Assembly: GCA_022750435.1 (NCBI GenBank)
Contig: JAKIVS010000016.1
Coordinates: 1 to 45,652, forward strand
Origin: Thermoplasmata archaeon
GTDB taxonomy: Archaea; Thermoplasmatota; Thermoplasmata; Lutacidiplasmatales; UBA184
DNA: 45,652 bases
Direction: 5' to 3'
Made by a program: the position numbers and the translations under genes
Part shown: positions 25,006 through 33,673 of the stretch, one piece after another
How positions within the stretch are numbered: the first letter of the stretch is position 1
Layout of the letters: every line of letters starts with the position of its first letter
The notes under the pieces: generated by a model
What the model was told of the DNA's origin: nothing
Seen by the model: only the letters and a program-made list of their open reading frames with translations
The model's database searches: none

Positions 25006-26487
25006 TCAGTGCGTCCGGGCGACCCGCAGTCCCGCCTGGAGGGCGTACGGGAGTTCGCCAATCAGGTCGGTCGCCAGGAGCCCATCCCCAAGGCGGCCCG
25101 CCACCCGGGTCCCGGCATCGCCGAGCCACTGGGCCGCGAGTCGGGAGGAGAGGACCGGGTCGATTCCGTCCGCGATCAGGCGGCCGATGACGCCCGCTAG
25201 GACGTCGCCCGACCCTCCGACGTTCATGGACGTGGGGTGGGGCCCGGAGCTGGCCGTCCGGTCGGGCCCCGCGATGGCGTCCTCGCCGCCCTTCAGCACC
25301 ACCGTGACCCCGTGACTCGCCGCCACCGCCCGCGCGGCCGCCAGGCGGGACTCGGGTCCGGTCCACGCCTCGCCCCGGAAGACGCGGGCGAACTCGCCCT
25401 CGTTCGGGGTGACGACGATGGGCGCCGAGGGGTTCGGGGTCCGACCGGAGGGGAGGGCATCCAGAGCGTCCGCGTCGACGACCAGTGGGACCGTCCCCGC
25501 CAGCTCGCGCAGGAGGGTTTGGGCGGCCTCGTGCGTCTCTGGGTGGTGCCCGAGGCCCATTCCGACGATGACCGCGCCGATGCGCGAAGACCGAAGGCCC
25601 TCGAGCATGGCGGCGACATCCGCGGGGCGAATTCGACCGTCCCCCGCCGGAACGACGACGAGATTCGAGGAGAGGGCTCGCACGGCGCTCGCCGCGGGTT
25701 CCGGGGCGTAGACGGTCGCCCGCTCGGCACCGCCGCGCAGCGCGGCGAGGGCGGCGAGCGCCGGGGCGCCCGAGAACGGACCGCCGCCAACGATGGCGAC
25801 GCGGACGTGACGTCCGCGGGGCGTCGGGGCCGGGTAGGCGAGGTACTCGCCGGGCCCCGTCCGGTCGAACGCTCCCTCCGGGATTCCGATGGAGCGGACC
25901 ATGACCGTTCCGCCGTTCGATTCGTTGAGGCCGATCTTCGGGGAGGAGAGGGTCAAGGTCCAGGTCGGCACCAACGCTTGCCGGCCCCCGAACCCCGTCG
26001 GAAGGTCGACCGAGAGGACGGGCACCTTCGCGAGGCGCACCTGCTCGACGGCCTCTCGGTACGGCCCGCGCAGCTCGCCCGTCTGTCCCGTGCCGAGCAT
26101 GGCGTCCACCACGACCGCGGCCCCGGCCAGCACGGAGGCCGGAGGCACTCCGTCCCGGACGGCGTGCGCCGCCTCCACCTGGGCGAGGGCGCGCCGGGCA
26201 ATGCCGGTCCGCACCGCGGTGCGGCCCGGGACGACCCAGAGTTCGGCCGCGCGGTTCGCGGCGAGGAGATGATGCACGGCGCTCGACCCGTCGCCGCCGT
26301 TGTTCCCTTCCCCCGCCAGGACGACGAGACGGGCGGACGGGTCGGGGAATCGGCTGCGGAGTTCGTCGGCGACCGCGCGGCCGGCGTTGTCCATCAGCCG
26401 CGCGAGCGGTACGCCGAGGGCGACCGCATTGCGCTCGGCGATCGCGACCTCGAGCGAACTCCGCGGGGGACCGTCGACCGCGGTCAT
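25006..26487 (-). CDS. nnrDE: Bifunctional NAD(P)HX epimerase / dehydratase
   Basis: Repairs hydrated NAD(P)H. The 493-residue fusion has an N-terminal epimerase domain (YjeF_N; GEGNNGGDG near residue 60) and a C-terminal ribokinase-like ADP/ATP-dependent dehydratase domain (about 230-490) with VVTPNEGEFARVF and NVGGSGDVLAG; the usual GTGD of the phosphate loop reads GSGD, a conservative change. Length and order are standard. It starts 7 bp after the eIF-1A stop, so the two are probably cotranscribed. Confidence 0.93.
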   Translation of the reverse strand: MTAVDGPPRSSLEVAIAERNAVALGVPLARLMDNAGRAVADELRSRFPDPSARLVVLAGEGNNGGDGSSAVHHLLAANRAAELWVVPGRTAVRTGIARRALAQVEAAHAVRDGVPPASVLAGAAVVVDAMLGTGQTGELRGPYREAVEQVRLAKVPVLSVDLPTGFGGRQALVPTWTLTLSSPKIGLNESNGGTVMVRSIGIPEGAFDRTGPGEYLAYPAPTPRGRHVRVAIVGGGPFSGAPALAALAALRGGAERATVYAPEPAASAVRALSSNLVVVPAGDGRIRPADVAAMLEGLRSSRIGAVIVGMGLGHHPETHEAAQTLLRELAGTVPLVVDADALDALPSGRTPNPSAPIVVTPNEGEFARVFRGEAWTGPESRLAAARAVAASHGVTVVLKGGEDAIAGPDRTASSGPHPTSMNVGGSGDVLAGVIGRLIADGIDPVLSSRLAAQWLGDAGTRVAGRLGDGLLATDLIGELPYALQAGLRVARTH

Positions 26488-26494
26488 GCCGGAC

Positions 26495-26926
26495 CTACGC
26501 GGCCGGCGGAGGCGTGTCCGCGGGGGTCTCGACGTTCGAGAAGACGTCGACCGAGGCCGGGAGCAGGTTGCGGCGGGCGAGATACGTCGCCTGCGTCCGA
26601 CTGTACCGGAACAGGATGTCCGCCTTGCCTTCCTGGAATCCCCAGGGGCGGAGGATCAGGAGGTCGCCCTCGCGGATCCACATTTTCTTCTTCATCTTCC
26701 CCGTGATGCGGCCCATCCGGGACAGGTTGTCCTCGCACATCACGCGGATCCGGGCGGCGCCGAGCAGCTGGCTCGCGACGCCAAAGATCTCACCGCGCCC
26801 GCGCCGGGGCAGGGGAAGTCGGATGACCTCCTCCACGCCCTCGACGACGACGACGTTGCCCGAGACTTCGGGCGGCTCGAGGGCCGGGACCGTAGGTTCG
26901 GTGCCCGGCGATTCGGGGCTGCTCAC
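26495..26926 (-). CDS. eif1A: Translation initiation factor aIF-1A
   Basis: Small OB-fold factor that helps place the initiator tRNA on the small ribosomal subunit. The 143-residue protein has the characteristic EVIRLPLPRRGRGEIFGVA start of the fold and the MCEDNLSRMGRITGKMKKK and WIREGDLLILRPW segments (about 33-112). An acidic/Pro-rich N-terminal extension of about 25 residues and a Pro/Ala tail flank it. The GTG at 26926 is supported by a TATA box about 24 nt upstream. It begins a two-gene operon with nnrDE. Confidence 0.93.
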   Translation of the reverse strand: MSSPESPGTEPTVPALEPPEVSGNVVVVEGVEEVIRLPLPRRGRGEIFGVASQLLGAARIRVMCEDNLSRMGRITGKMKKKMWIREGDLLILRPWGFQEGKADILFRYSRTQATYLARRNLLPASVDVFSNVETPADTPPPAA

Positions 26927-26944
26927 GTCGAGAACAGCGGGAGA

Positions 26945-26955
26945 GGGTATTTCAC
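26945..26955 (-). promoter_or_regulatory. TATA box of eif1A
   Basis: The minus strand reads GTGAAATACCC. Its centre is about 24 nt before the GTG start, so the message should be leaderless. The box overlaps the last codons of the upstream amidohydrolase gene. Confidence 0.55.
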
Positions 26956-27809
26956 GTACCGCGCGCGGCGGGGAAGACGCGCGCCGCGTTGGTTTCGAGA
27001 ATCCGCTCCTGGACCTCGCGCGACAGGGGGAGAGCCCGGAAGGCGGCGAGGTTGTCGGCGATGTCGGTGACGCCGGGACCGGGCCAGTCGCTGCCGAAGA
27101 TCGCCTTGTGGGAGAGCTTCTCGAGGGTCGGAAAGTACTCGAGGAGCTTGGCGGGCGGCACGCTCGAGAGCTCCAGGAACACGTTCGGAAACCGTCGCGC
27201 GAGGAACACCGCCTGCTCCATCCAGAGCGGCCGCCCTCCGTGGGCGAGCACGAGCGTGAGACGCGGGAAATCGATGGCGACGTCCTCGACCAGCAACGGC
27301 TCCGCAAACCGGTTGCGCGCGCCGGGGAACACGGAGGTCCCCGTGTGGATGATCACGGGGATGTCCAGCCGCTCGCACGCCTCGTAGATGGCGCGAAGTC
27401 CCGGCGGGCCCCCGTCGGCGTAGGCGTTCGGCGCGAACAGTTGGTGGGGCGGGTGGATCTTGAGACCCCGGATCCCGAGCTTCCCGACGAGCCGTTCGAC
27501 TTCAGCCCCCGGCGTCCGGTGGGACGGGAGGACGGATCCGATCGCGATGAGACGACGCGGGTCGGCGCGGCAGTACTCCGAGACGAAGTCGTTCGCCTTC
27601 TCGGTGTACCCGACGATCTCGGGCGCGACGTAGTTCACCAGGACCGCGCGGTCGACGCCGCACCGATCCAGGTAGTCCAGGAATCGCTGCGGGTTGCGGG
27701 CGTGCGCCTCCAACTCCGCCCCGGCGCCTCCGTGGCCCACGAGCTCGCGCGCCTTCGGATGCATCTCCCAGATCGGGTTGATGTGGACGTGGCAATCGGT
27801 GATGCCCAT
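26952..27809 (-). CDS. Amidohydrolase-2 family TIM-barrel protein
   Basis: The 285-residue protein has the amidohydrolase-2 metal motifs: HxH in TDCHVHIN at the N terminus, His in KIHPPHQ, His in VIIHTGT, His in LVLAHGG and the late Asp in FGSDWPG. This group (COG2159) contains decarboxylases such as ACMSD and hydrolases, so I leave the reaction open. The ATG at 27809 sits about 27 nt after a TATA box; the much longer open frame upstream is rejected because it runs through the promoter and the divergent PH-domain gene. eif1A begins 25 bp downstream of its stop and has its own promoter. Confidence 0.85.
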   Translation of the reverse strand: MGITDCHVHINPIWEMHPKARELVGHGGAGAELEAHARNPQRFLDYLDRCGVDRAVLVNYVAPEIVGYTEKANDFVSEYCRADPRRLIAIGSVLPSHRTPGAEVERLVGKLGIRGLKIHPPHQLFAPNAYADGGPPGLRAIYEACERLDIPVIIHTGTSVFPGARNRFAEPLLVEDVAIDFPRLTLVLAHGGRPLWMEQAVFLARRFPNVFLELSSVPPAKLLEYFPTLEKLSHKAIFGSDWPGPGVTDIADNLAAFRALPLSREVQERILETNAARVFPAARGT

Positions 27810-27830
27810 CGACCGCGCGAGACGGGACCG

Positions 27831-27840
27831 GGTATTTGGG
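27831..27840 (-). promoter_or_regulatory. TATA box of the amidohydrolase gene
   Basis: The minus strand reads CCCAAATACC, with its centre about 27 nt before the ATG at 27809. It shares the AAATACC core with several other promoters in this window. Confidence 0.55.
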
Positions 27841-27911
27841 CCTCCCCCCGACCGGAGGGCCGCATTCACGTCAGGCGTAGGGTTTATCGGGGACAACTCC
27901 AACCTCGGGCC

Positions 27912-28562
27912 ATGTCCACGTCGATGCCGTCCCCTCCGCGGACGCTTCCCAAACTCCTGAAGGCGACGTACCTCGCGGACGGCGAGCAGCTGTTGCGCGA
28001 AACGCGCGCGACGAAGCTGTACTACTTCCCGGGCCCCATCGTCGTCCTCCTGATCGTCCTGTTCCTCGACGACATCGCCCTGAGCGCCACGTACTCCTGG
28101 TGGCCGGCCGTCGGAAGCCTGTCGTCGAAGATCATGCAGGCCCCCAACATCGGCTCCACGCCGCTCAGCAAGATCCTGCTGATCCTCTTCCTCCTGCTGA
28201 CCCTGCTGGTCGTGCTGTGGCTCCTCGCGCGGTTCCTCCGCTGGGTGAGCACGGTGTTCGCCGTCACGAGCAACCGCGTCATCCTGCAGCGCGGCATCCT
28301 GGGCCGCGACTTCGACGAGATCCCCGTCGGCCAGGTGCGGGGCGTCGACGTCCACCAGAGCTTCGGCCAGCGGATCCTCGGGTACGGCACCGTGACCGTT
28401 TCCTCGGAAGGCGGCACGGGACGGACGATCGGCAACGAGGCGTGGCACGGGATCCCGAAGCCCTTCGAGTTCCAGCGACTGGTCGAGAACGCGACCCAGG
28501 GCCTCTCCCGGAACGTCGGGTCGGGCGGCTGGGCGCAGGGAACGCAGCCGCGCGGCCCGTAG
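27912..28562 (+). CDS. Membrane protein with bacterial PH-like domain (bPH2/DUF304)
   Basis: The 216-residue protein has two long hydrophobic segments (about residues 37-58 and 88-113) followed by a bPH2 domain. The domain signature is clear: VFAVTSNRVILQRGILG, then EIPVGQVRGVDVHQSFGQ and RILGYGTVTVSSEGG. Such proteins sit in the membrane with the PH-like domain in the cytosol; their function is mostly unknown. The ATG at 27912 is about 30 nt downstream of a TATA-like GGTTTATC. It is divergent from the amidohydrolase gene, and fixC follows 51 bp after it on the same strand, possibly with its own promoter. Confidence 0.82.
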   Translation: MSTSMPSPPRTLPKLLKATYLADGEQLLRETRATKLYYFPGPIVVLLIVLFLDDIALSATYSWWPAVGSLSSKIMQAPNIGSTPLSKILLILFLLLTLLVVLWLLARFLRWVSTVFAVTSNRVILQRGILGRDFDEIPVGQVRGVDVHQSFGQRILGYGTVTVSSEGGTGRTIGNEAWHGIPKPFEFQRLVENATQGLSRNVGSGGWAQGTQPRGP

Positions 28563-28613
28563 TTCACCCGGTCCACCTTAAGGCGGGGTCGCCGTCTCGG
28601 CGTCGGTCGCTCG

Positions 28614-29915
28614 ATGGCGGACGACTTCGACGTCATCGTCGTCGGAGCCGGGATGGCCGGCTGCGCCGCCGCCATCCGACTGGCGAAGGGGGGCGCGAAT
28701 GTCCTGCTCCTGGAACGCGGGGCCCAACCCGGGACCAAGAACCTCTCGGGCGGAATCCTTTGGGGGCATGACCTCGACGCGATCTTGCCGAAGTGGTGGG
28801 AGTCGATGCCCGTCGAGCGGCACGTCGTCCGCAAGCGGTTCGGCTTCCTGACCGCCGAGGGGTCGGTCTCGTTCTCCCTCTCCGATGCGGCGTGGGGAAC
28901 GCCGCCGTACGCTGCGCACGCCGTACTCCGCTCGCGCACCGACGCCTGGCTCGCCGCGCAGGCGGAAGCGGCCGGAGCGACCGTGGTCGCGTCGGTCCCG
29001 GTCGAGCGACTGAATTGGGAGGGCACCCGCGTGCACGGGGTTGTCCAGGGCGGAGAGACCATGACGGCCCCCGTCACGATCCTCGCCGATGGGGCCAACT
29101 CGCGGCTCGCCCTCGGCACCCCGATCCGTCCGAATCCGCGATTGAGTGCCGAGGCGACGGAGCTCGGCGTCAAGGAGGTCTACAAGCTCCCCAAGGGGAC
29201 GCTCGAGGACCGGTTCAACGTCCGCGATGGGGAGGGCCACGCGGAGGAGTGGGTTTCCGGGATCTTCCCCCCGGGCGTGATGGGCGGCGGGTTCCTCTAC
29301 ACGAACCGCGACACCGTCTCCCTCGGGATCATCCTGAACATCGCCTCGATGTTCGGCAAGAACGTCCAGTCGCACGACCTCCTCGAGCGGTTCAAGCTCC
29401 ATCCGGAGATCGCCGGACGCCTCGACGGGGCCGAGCTTGTCGAGTACGGCGCGAAGCTCATCTCCGGAGGATGGGCGAGTCGGCCCGCCTCGTTCCACGG
29501 GGACGGCTGGATGGTTGCGGGCGACGCGGCGGGGTTCGTGTTCTCGAACGGCCTCGTGATCCAGGGGATGAACTACGCAGTTCGCACGGGACTCCTCGCT
29601 GCCCAGACGGCGCTCGAGGCGAAGGCGGCGAACGACGCCTCCCGCTCTCGCCTCGCCGCGTACCACCGGCGGCTCGAATCGACCGGCGTGCTCGCAGATT
29701 TCCGGGAGTTCGAGGGGCTCGACGCGGTCAAGTGGAACCCGCGGTTCTACCGGGAGTACCCCGAACTAGCCTACCGGGTCCTGCACGACCTGATGACGGA
29801 GACCGGCGGGCCGAAGGTGCATGCCCGCGCGCTTGCGTGGAAGGCGTTCCGCCGGTCGAAGCTGAAGTGGTCCGCCGCCGCGAAGGACGTCGTCAGCCTG
29901 GGGCGGAACCTGTGA
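28614..29915 (+). CDS. fixC: FixC-type ETF:quinone oxidoreductase / geranylgeranyl-reductase family flavoprotein
   Basis: FAD protein expected to take electrons from reduced ETF to membrane quinone. The 433-residue protein begins with a dinucleotide-binding motif ([19 protein letters not shown]), has the second FAD segment [25 protein letters not shown], and the [13 protein letters not shown] stretch typical of FixC rather than of geranylgeranyl reductases. Its convergent neighbours are etfA and etfB, which strongly supports the ETF-linked role. No FixX ferredoxin gene is adjacent, and the C-terminal 4Fe-4S domain of mitochondrial ETF-QO is missing, so the electron path to quinone is incomplete as seen here. 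The last 23 bp overlap the 3' end of etfA. Confidence 0.87.
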   Translation: MADDFDVIVVGAGMAGCAAAIRLAKGGANVLLLERGAQPGTKNLSGGILWGHDLDAILPKWWESMPVERHVVRKRFGFLTAEGSVSFSLSDAAWGTPPYAAHAVLRSRTDAWLAAQAEAAGATVVASVPVERLNWEGTRVHGVVQGGETMTAPVTILADGANSRLALGTPIRPNPRLSAEATELGVKEVYKLPKGTLEDRFNVRDGEGHAEEWVSGIFPPGVMGGGFLYTNRDTVSLGIILNIASMFGKNVQSHDLLERFKLHPEIAGRLDGAELVEYGAKLISGGWASRPASFHGDGWMVAGDAAGFVFSNGLVIQGMNYAVRTGLLAAQTALEAKAANDASRSRLAAYHRRLESTGVLADFREFEGLDAVKWNPRFYREYPELAYRVLHDLMTETGGPKVHARALAWKAFRRSKLKWSAAAKDVVSLGRNL

Positions 29916-30885
29916 GCCCGCGCTGCCGTCGGATCTCCGCCGTCAGCGCCGGAAGGATCGGGAACAGGTCGCCGACGATTCCGTAGTCCGCCACCTTGAA
30001 GATCGGCGCCTGGGCGTCGGAGTTGATCGCGACGATCACCCGCGAGGAGACCATGCCGACGATGTGCTGGATGGCGCCGGAGATCCCAACGGCGATGTAC
30101 AACTGCGGCGAGACCGCCCGGCCGGTCTGGCCGACCTGGTAGGACGACGGCCGCCAGCCGGCGTCGGTGACGGCCCGGGAGGCGCCGACCGCCGCGCCGA
30201 GGGATTCCGCGAGCTCCTCGACGAGGTGAAAGCTCTCGGGGGTCCGGAGACCGCGTCCTCCGGAGACGACGATCGACGCCTCCCCGAGTTCCGGTCCCTT
30301 CGACCCGACCGTCGGCTCGAACCCCTCCATGCCCCTCCCGGGGAGCGCGGAGAATCCGTCGGGAAGCACGAGCGCTTCGGAGGGCGGCGCGGCCGACGCC
30401 GGGGGTGGCTCCGCGAAGGCGTGAGGGCGCGGGGCAAGAATCCGGCGGGGACCGGGGAGTTCGAGCGTCTCGCTGGCCCGGCCGCCGAACACCGGCCGTG
30501 TCACGTGGAGTTCGCCCGAGCCCCCGGCCACCAGGTCGGTCACGTTGGTGGCCGCCGCGGCCCCCCAGCGCACGGCGAGTCGACCCACGACGTCGCGGCC
30601 CCGCGCGGTTCCGGCGAGGACCATACTGTCGGCGCCGGAAGCGGCCGCGGCCGCCGCAAGCAGCGCCGCCAGCTGGGCGGACGACGCGTCCGCTAGGCCG
30701 GGAGCGTCGACAAGGAGCAGCCGGTCGACAGGGATGCGTTCGGCGGCCGACGGACCCCCGGCCCCCACGAGCAGGCCGACCACCGGTCCGCCGCCCGCGA
30801 TCGATCGGGCGACACCGACGGCTTCCCGGCTGGCGCCGGCCACGCCGGTCGAGGTTCGTTCGAGCCAGACGACGGCGCCCGTCAC
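29893..30885 (-). CDS. etfA: Electron transfer flavoprotein alpha subunit
   Basis: Binds FAD and, with EtfB, accepts electrons from acyl-CoA dehydrogenases. The 330-residue protein has the C-terminal FAD signature ([17 protein letters not shown] then [13 protein letters not shown] and [13 protein letters not shown]). The N-terminal half is Ala/Gly-rich but normal in length. The GTG at 30885 overlaps the etfB stop by 4 bp, indicating translational coupling. The long open frame upstream of that GTG is an out-of-frame shadow of etfB. Confidence 0.93.
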   Translation of the reverse strand: MTGAVVWLERTSTGVAGASREAVGVARSIAGGGPVVGLLVGAGGPSAAERIPVDRLLLVDAPGLADASSAQLAALLAAAAAASGADSMVLAGTARGRDVVGRLAVRWGAAAATNVTDLVAGGSGELHVTRPVFGGRASETLELPGPRRILAPRPHAFAEPPPASAAPPSEALVLPDGFSALPGRGMEGFEPTVGSKGPELGEASIVVSGGRGLRTPESFHLVEELAESLGAAVGASRAVTDAGWRPSSYQVGQTGRAVSPQLYIAVGISGAIQHIVGMVSSRVIVAINSDAQAPIFKVADYGIVGDLFPILPALTAEIRRQRGLTGSAPG

Positions 30886-31679
30886 GGGAACACCTTCGCC
30901 TTCTCGCGAAGGATGCGGACCAGTTTCTGGGCCGCTTCTTCGGGGGTCTTGTACTCGATCATCTTGGCGCCGGTTCGGGGCGGCGGAAGTCGGAAGGCGA
31001 GTCGGCGGGTCGCCAACGGCAGGCGCGCCGCGACCGCAGCCGCCACGTCGGCCGCCGGGACCCGGTCGATCGGTGCCTTGCGCGATTTCAGGATGTTCGG
31101 AAGCTTGGCGGTCCGCGGGTCGTTCCACGCTTGCTGGAGGGCGACGAGCGCCGGGAGCTTCGCCCGGAGGCGAAGGAGCCCCCCCTCCACGGACTGCTGG
31201 AGCGTCATTTCCGCCCCGCCCGCGTCCAGTCGAACGTTGACGGCGACGCCGTACTCGGGCACAGCGAGTAGCTCCGCGACCGCCGGGCCGACGAGACCCG
31301 ATTCGTGGTCGCCGGTTTGCTTCCCACACAGCACGAGGGAGGCGGGGAACCGCGAGAGCGCGAGGTGGAGGGCGGCGGCGGTGACGAGCGGGTCGTCGGC
31401 AACCCCCGCGGGAGCCTCCACGGAGGTTGCTCGGTCGCAGCCGAGCGCGATCGCCGCCCGCAGTACCTCGTCGGCGCGTACGGCCGGTCCGTAGGAGATC
31501 GCGCGGACGGTGGTGCCCGGCGCCGACTCCTTGAGGAGCAGGGCCTGCTCGACCGCCGACTCATCGTACCCGGCGAGGACCCACTTGACGCCTTCCGGGT
31601 CGAGCCCCTTCCCGGCGGGGTCCGGTCGCAGCCGGGTCTCGGCGTCCGGGACCGGCTTGACGAGGACCGCGATCTCCAC
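30882..31679 (-). CDS. etfB: Electron transfer flavoprotein beta subunit
   Basis: The 265-residue partner of EtfA, which binds AMP or, in bifurcating forms, a second FAD. The N terminus ([15 protein letters not shown]) and the [22 protein letters not shown] segment are diagnostic, as is the late [12 protein letters not shown] stretch. I cannot tell from sequence alone whether it is of the bifurcating type. It follows the acyl-CoA dehydrogenase stop by 12 bp and overlaps etfA, so acd, etfB and etfA form one operon. Confidence 0.93.
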   Translation of the reverse strand: MEIAVLVKPVPDAETRLRPDPAGKGLDPEGVKWVLAGYDESAVEQALLLKESAPGTTVRAISYGPAVRADEVLRAAIALGCDRATSVEAPAGVADDPLVTAAALHLALSRFPASLVLCGKQTGDHESGLVGPAVAELLAVPEYGVAVNVRLDAGGAEMTLQQSVEGGLLRLRAKLPALVALQQAWNDPRTAKLPNILKSRKAPIDRVPAADVAAAVAARLPLATRRLAFRLPPPRTGAKMIEYKTPEEAAQKLVRILREKAKVFP

Positions 31680-31691
31680 GGGCGGCTCCGC

Positions 31692-32840
31692 CTAGGCGTA
31701 CCGCTGGAGCAGCTCGCGGGCGATGACGATCCGCTGGATCTCGTTCGACCCCTCGTAGATCTGGGCGAGCTTCGCGTCGCGCAGCAACTTCTCGACCGGA
31801 TACTCCTTCATGTAGCCGTACCCGCCGAACACCTGGATCGCCTCGTCGGCGACCCGCATGGCGGCGTCGGAGGAGAAGCACTTCGCGATCGCCGACTCGA
31901 GAGAACCGCGGTCGCCGTGGTCGATGGTCCACGCCGCCTGCCACGTCAGGAGGCGCGCCGCGTGCACCGCCTGCGCCATGTCGGCGAGCTTGATCTGGAT
32001 CGCCTGGTGTTCGGAGATGGGCTTCCCGAACGTCTGGCGTCGCTTCGAGTAGTCCGCCGCGTGGTCGAGGGCCGCCTGGGCGATCCCCGTCGCGAGCGCT
32101 CCAATCGGGGTTCGGGTCTGGTCGAGGGTCCGCATAGCGATGGAGAATCCTTCCCCCTCGGCCCCGAGGCGGTTCTCGACCGGGACCTTGGCCCCCTCGA
32201 ACCGCACCGTCGACGTGGCGGAGGCGCGGTGGCCCATCTTCTCCTCCTCCTTCCCGGGGAGCACCCCTTCGGTGTCCCGTGGGACGACGAAGGCGGAGAT
32301 CCCCTTGTGGCGGAGCGACGGGTCGCCGGTGGCGAACACGGTGTAGAGGGAGGCGAAGGGCGCGTTGGTGATGAAGCACTTCTCCCCGTCGAGCACGTAG
32401 TGGTCCCCGTCCCGGCGGGCGCGGGTCTTCAGGGAGCCGGCGTCGCTGCCGCCACTCGGCTCCGTCAGGCAGAAGGAGGCGAGGTGGTATTCGGCGCAGA
32501 ACGGGTCGAGGATCCGGTGCTTCTGCTCCTCGGTCCCACCGAGGAGGATCGGCTCGAGGGCGAGGCAGTTGGCGATGATCGAGGTCGTCATGCCGGCGCA
32601 CGCGTGCGAGAGTTCCTCGACGATGAGGCACTGGTCGAACAGGCTGAGTCCCGTGCCACCGAACTCCGTCGGCACGTTGAGGTTCATCAGGCCGAGCTCC
32701 CAGGCCTTCCGGTAGATCTCTTCCGGGAACCGTCCGGCGCGGTCGCACTCGGCCGCGTGCGGGGCCATTTCGGTCCGCGCGAACTTGCGCGCCATGTCGC
32801 GCAGGCTCGTCTGCTCCGACGTGAGCGCAAAGTCGACCAT
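31692..32840 (-). CDS. Acyl-CoA dehydrogenase (second copy)
   Basis: The 382-residue flavoenzyme has the family signatures SFCLTEPSGGSDAG and QVFGGYGYMKEYPVEKLLRDA, ending in KLAQIYEGSNEIQR, which contains the catalytic Glu. It resembles the butyryl/medium-chain and archaeal acyl-CoA dehydrogenases. It heads an operon with etfB and etfA, a direct functional pairing because ETF is its electron acceptor. The ATG at 32840 lies about 30 nt from a TATA box that seems shared with larB. A much longer frame upstream is rejected because it crosses the promoter and larB. Confidence 0.94.
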   Translation of the reverse strand: MVDFALTSEQTSLRDMARKFARTEMAPHAAECDRAGRFPEEIYRKAWELGLMNLNVPTEFGGTGLSLFDQCLIVEELSHACAGMTTSIIANCLALEPILLGGTEEQKHRILDPFCAEYHLASFCLTEPSGGSDAGSLKTRARRDGDHYVLDGEKCFITNAPFASLYTVFATGDPSLRHKGISAFVVPRDTEGVLPGKEEEKMGHRASATSTVRFEGAKVPVENRLGAEGEGFSIAMRTLDQTRTPIGALATGIAQAALDHAADYSKRRQTFGKPISEHQAIQIKLADMAQAVHAARLLTWQAAWTIDHGDRGSLESAIAKCFSSDAAMRVADEAIQVFGGYGYMKEYPVEKLLRDAKLAQIYEGSNEIQRIVIARELLQRYA

Positions 32841-32865
32841 CGGCGGCGGCGGCCAACGGGATTCG

Positions 32866-32875
32866 CTATAAGTCG
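32866..32875. promoter_or_regulatory. Shared near-palindromic TATA element between acd and larB
   Basis: The core CTATAAG on the plus strand reads CTTATAG on the minus strand, so the same element can be bound in either direction. It lies about 26 nt before the larB GTG (32895) and about 30 nt before the acd ATG (32840). No other AT-rich block is present in the 54-bp gap. Confidence 0.55.
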
Positions 32876-32894
32876 TTTCGCCGGTGGACCGTCG

Positions 32895-33650
32895 GTGCCT
32901 CGTTCTTCTCCCACCCCACGCCGTCGACCGGCGGCCGAGTTGCGCGTGGGCGAGTTCGCCCGCCTCGACCACGGCCGCCGCGCCCGGACGGGCGCCCCGG
33001 AGGTCATCCTGGGGGAGGGGAAGCTGGACGCCCACCTCTTCGAGATCCTGCGGAGTCTGCACGCGACGGGTCGCGGGGCCGTCGTCTCTCGACCGACGGC
33101 CTCCCAGCGCCGTCACCTTCGGAGGCTCGCCGCGGCAGGGGAGCTCCCCCTGGAATCGCTGGCCGACGACCGGGTCTGGCGCCTCCTCGGGAGGTCGGAC
33201 GGCCCGGCTCCCCCCGGGTTGGTCGGACTTGTGACGGCAGGGACGGCGGACGTGGCCATTGCGGAGGAGGCCCGGGCCGTGCTCGAGTCGGTGGGAGTGC
33301 GCACCCTCCGGTCGTACGACGTCGGCGTGGCGGGCCTCCACCGGGTCCACCGGGCCGTTCGCCGGATGGAGCGGTTCAAGCCCCGGATCTACCTCGTCTT
33401 CGCGGGTCGAGAGGGGGCCCTCCCCACGGTCTGGGCCGGCCTCGTGAAAGCGCCGGTCGTGGGAGTCCCAACGTCCGTGGGGTACGGGCGCGGAGGTCAG
33501 GGGGAGGCGGCCCTGGGGGCGATGCTGCAATCGTGCGCTCCGATCGCCGTGGTCAACATCGATGCGGCCGTCCCAGCGGCGTTGTTCGCGCTCCAATTGC
33601 TCGCCTCAGGCCAACCGGCGGCGAACCGACGCGCCCCCGCACCTTTTTGA
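32895..33650 (+). CDS. larB: LarB, nickel-pincer cofactor biosynthesis carboxylase/hydrolase
   Basis: LarB carboxylates and hydrolyses nicotinic acid adenine dinucleotide in the first step of nickel-pincer nucleotide synthesis for lactate racemase and related enzymes. The 251-residue protein ends in the PurE-like domain with the LarB signatures GLVTAGTADVAIAEEARAVL, YDVGVAGLHRV, PTVWAGLVKAPVVGVPTSVGYG and the GGQGEAALGAMLQSCAPI nucleotide-binding stretch. The N-terminal zone contains ELRVGEFARLDHGRRARTGAPEVILGEG, typical of the family. The GTG start is supported by promoter spacing (leaderless). larC, larE and a LarA-type racemase are not in the window. Confidence 0.9.
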   Translation: MPRSSPTPRRRPAAELRVGEFARLDHGRRARTGAPEVILGEGKLDAHLFEILRSLHATGRGAVVSRPTASQRRHLRRLAAAGELPLESLADDRVWRLLGRSDGPAPPGLVGLVTAGTADVAIAEEARAVLESVGVRTLRSYDVGVAGLHRVHRAVRRMERFKPRIYLVFAGREGALPTVWAGLVKAPVVGVPTSVGYGRGGQGEAALGAMLQSCAPIAVVNIDAAVPAALFALQLLASGQPAANRRAPAPF

Positions 33651-33673
33651 TGGGTCCCGGTACTCCCCGGCCG

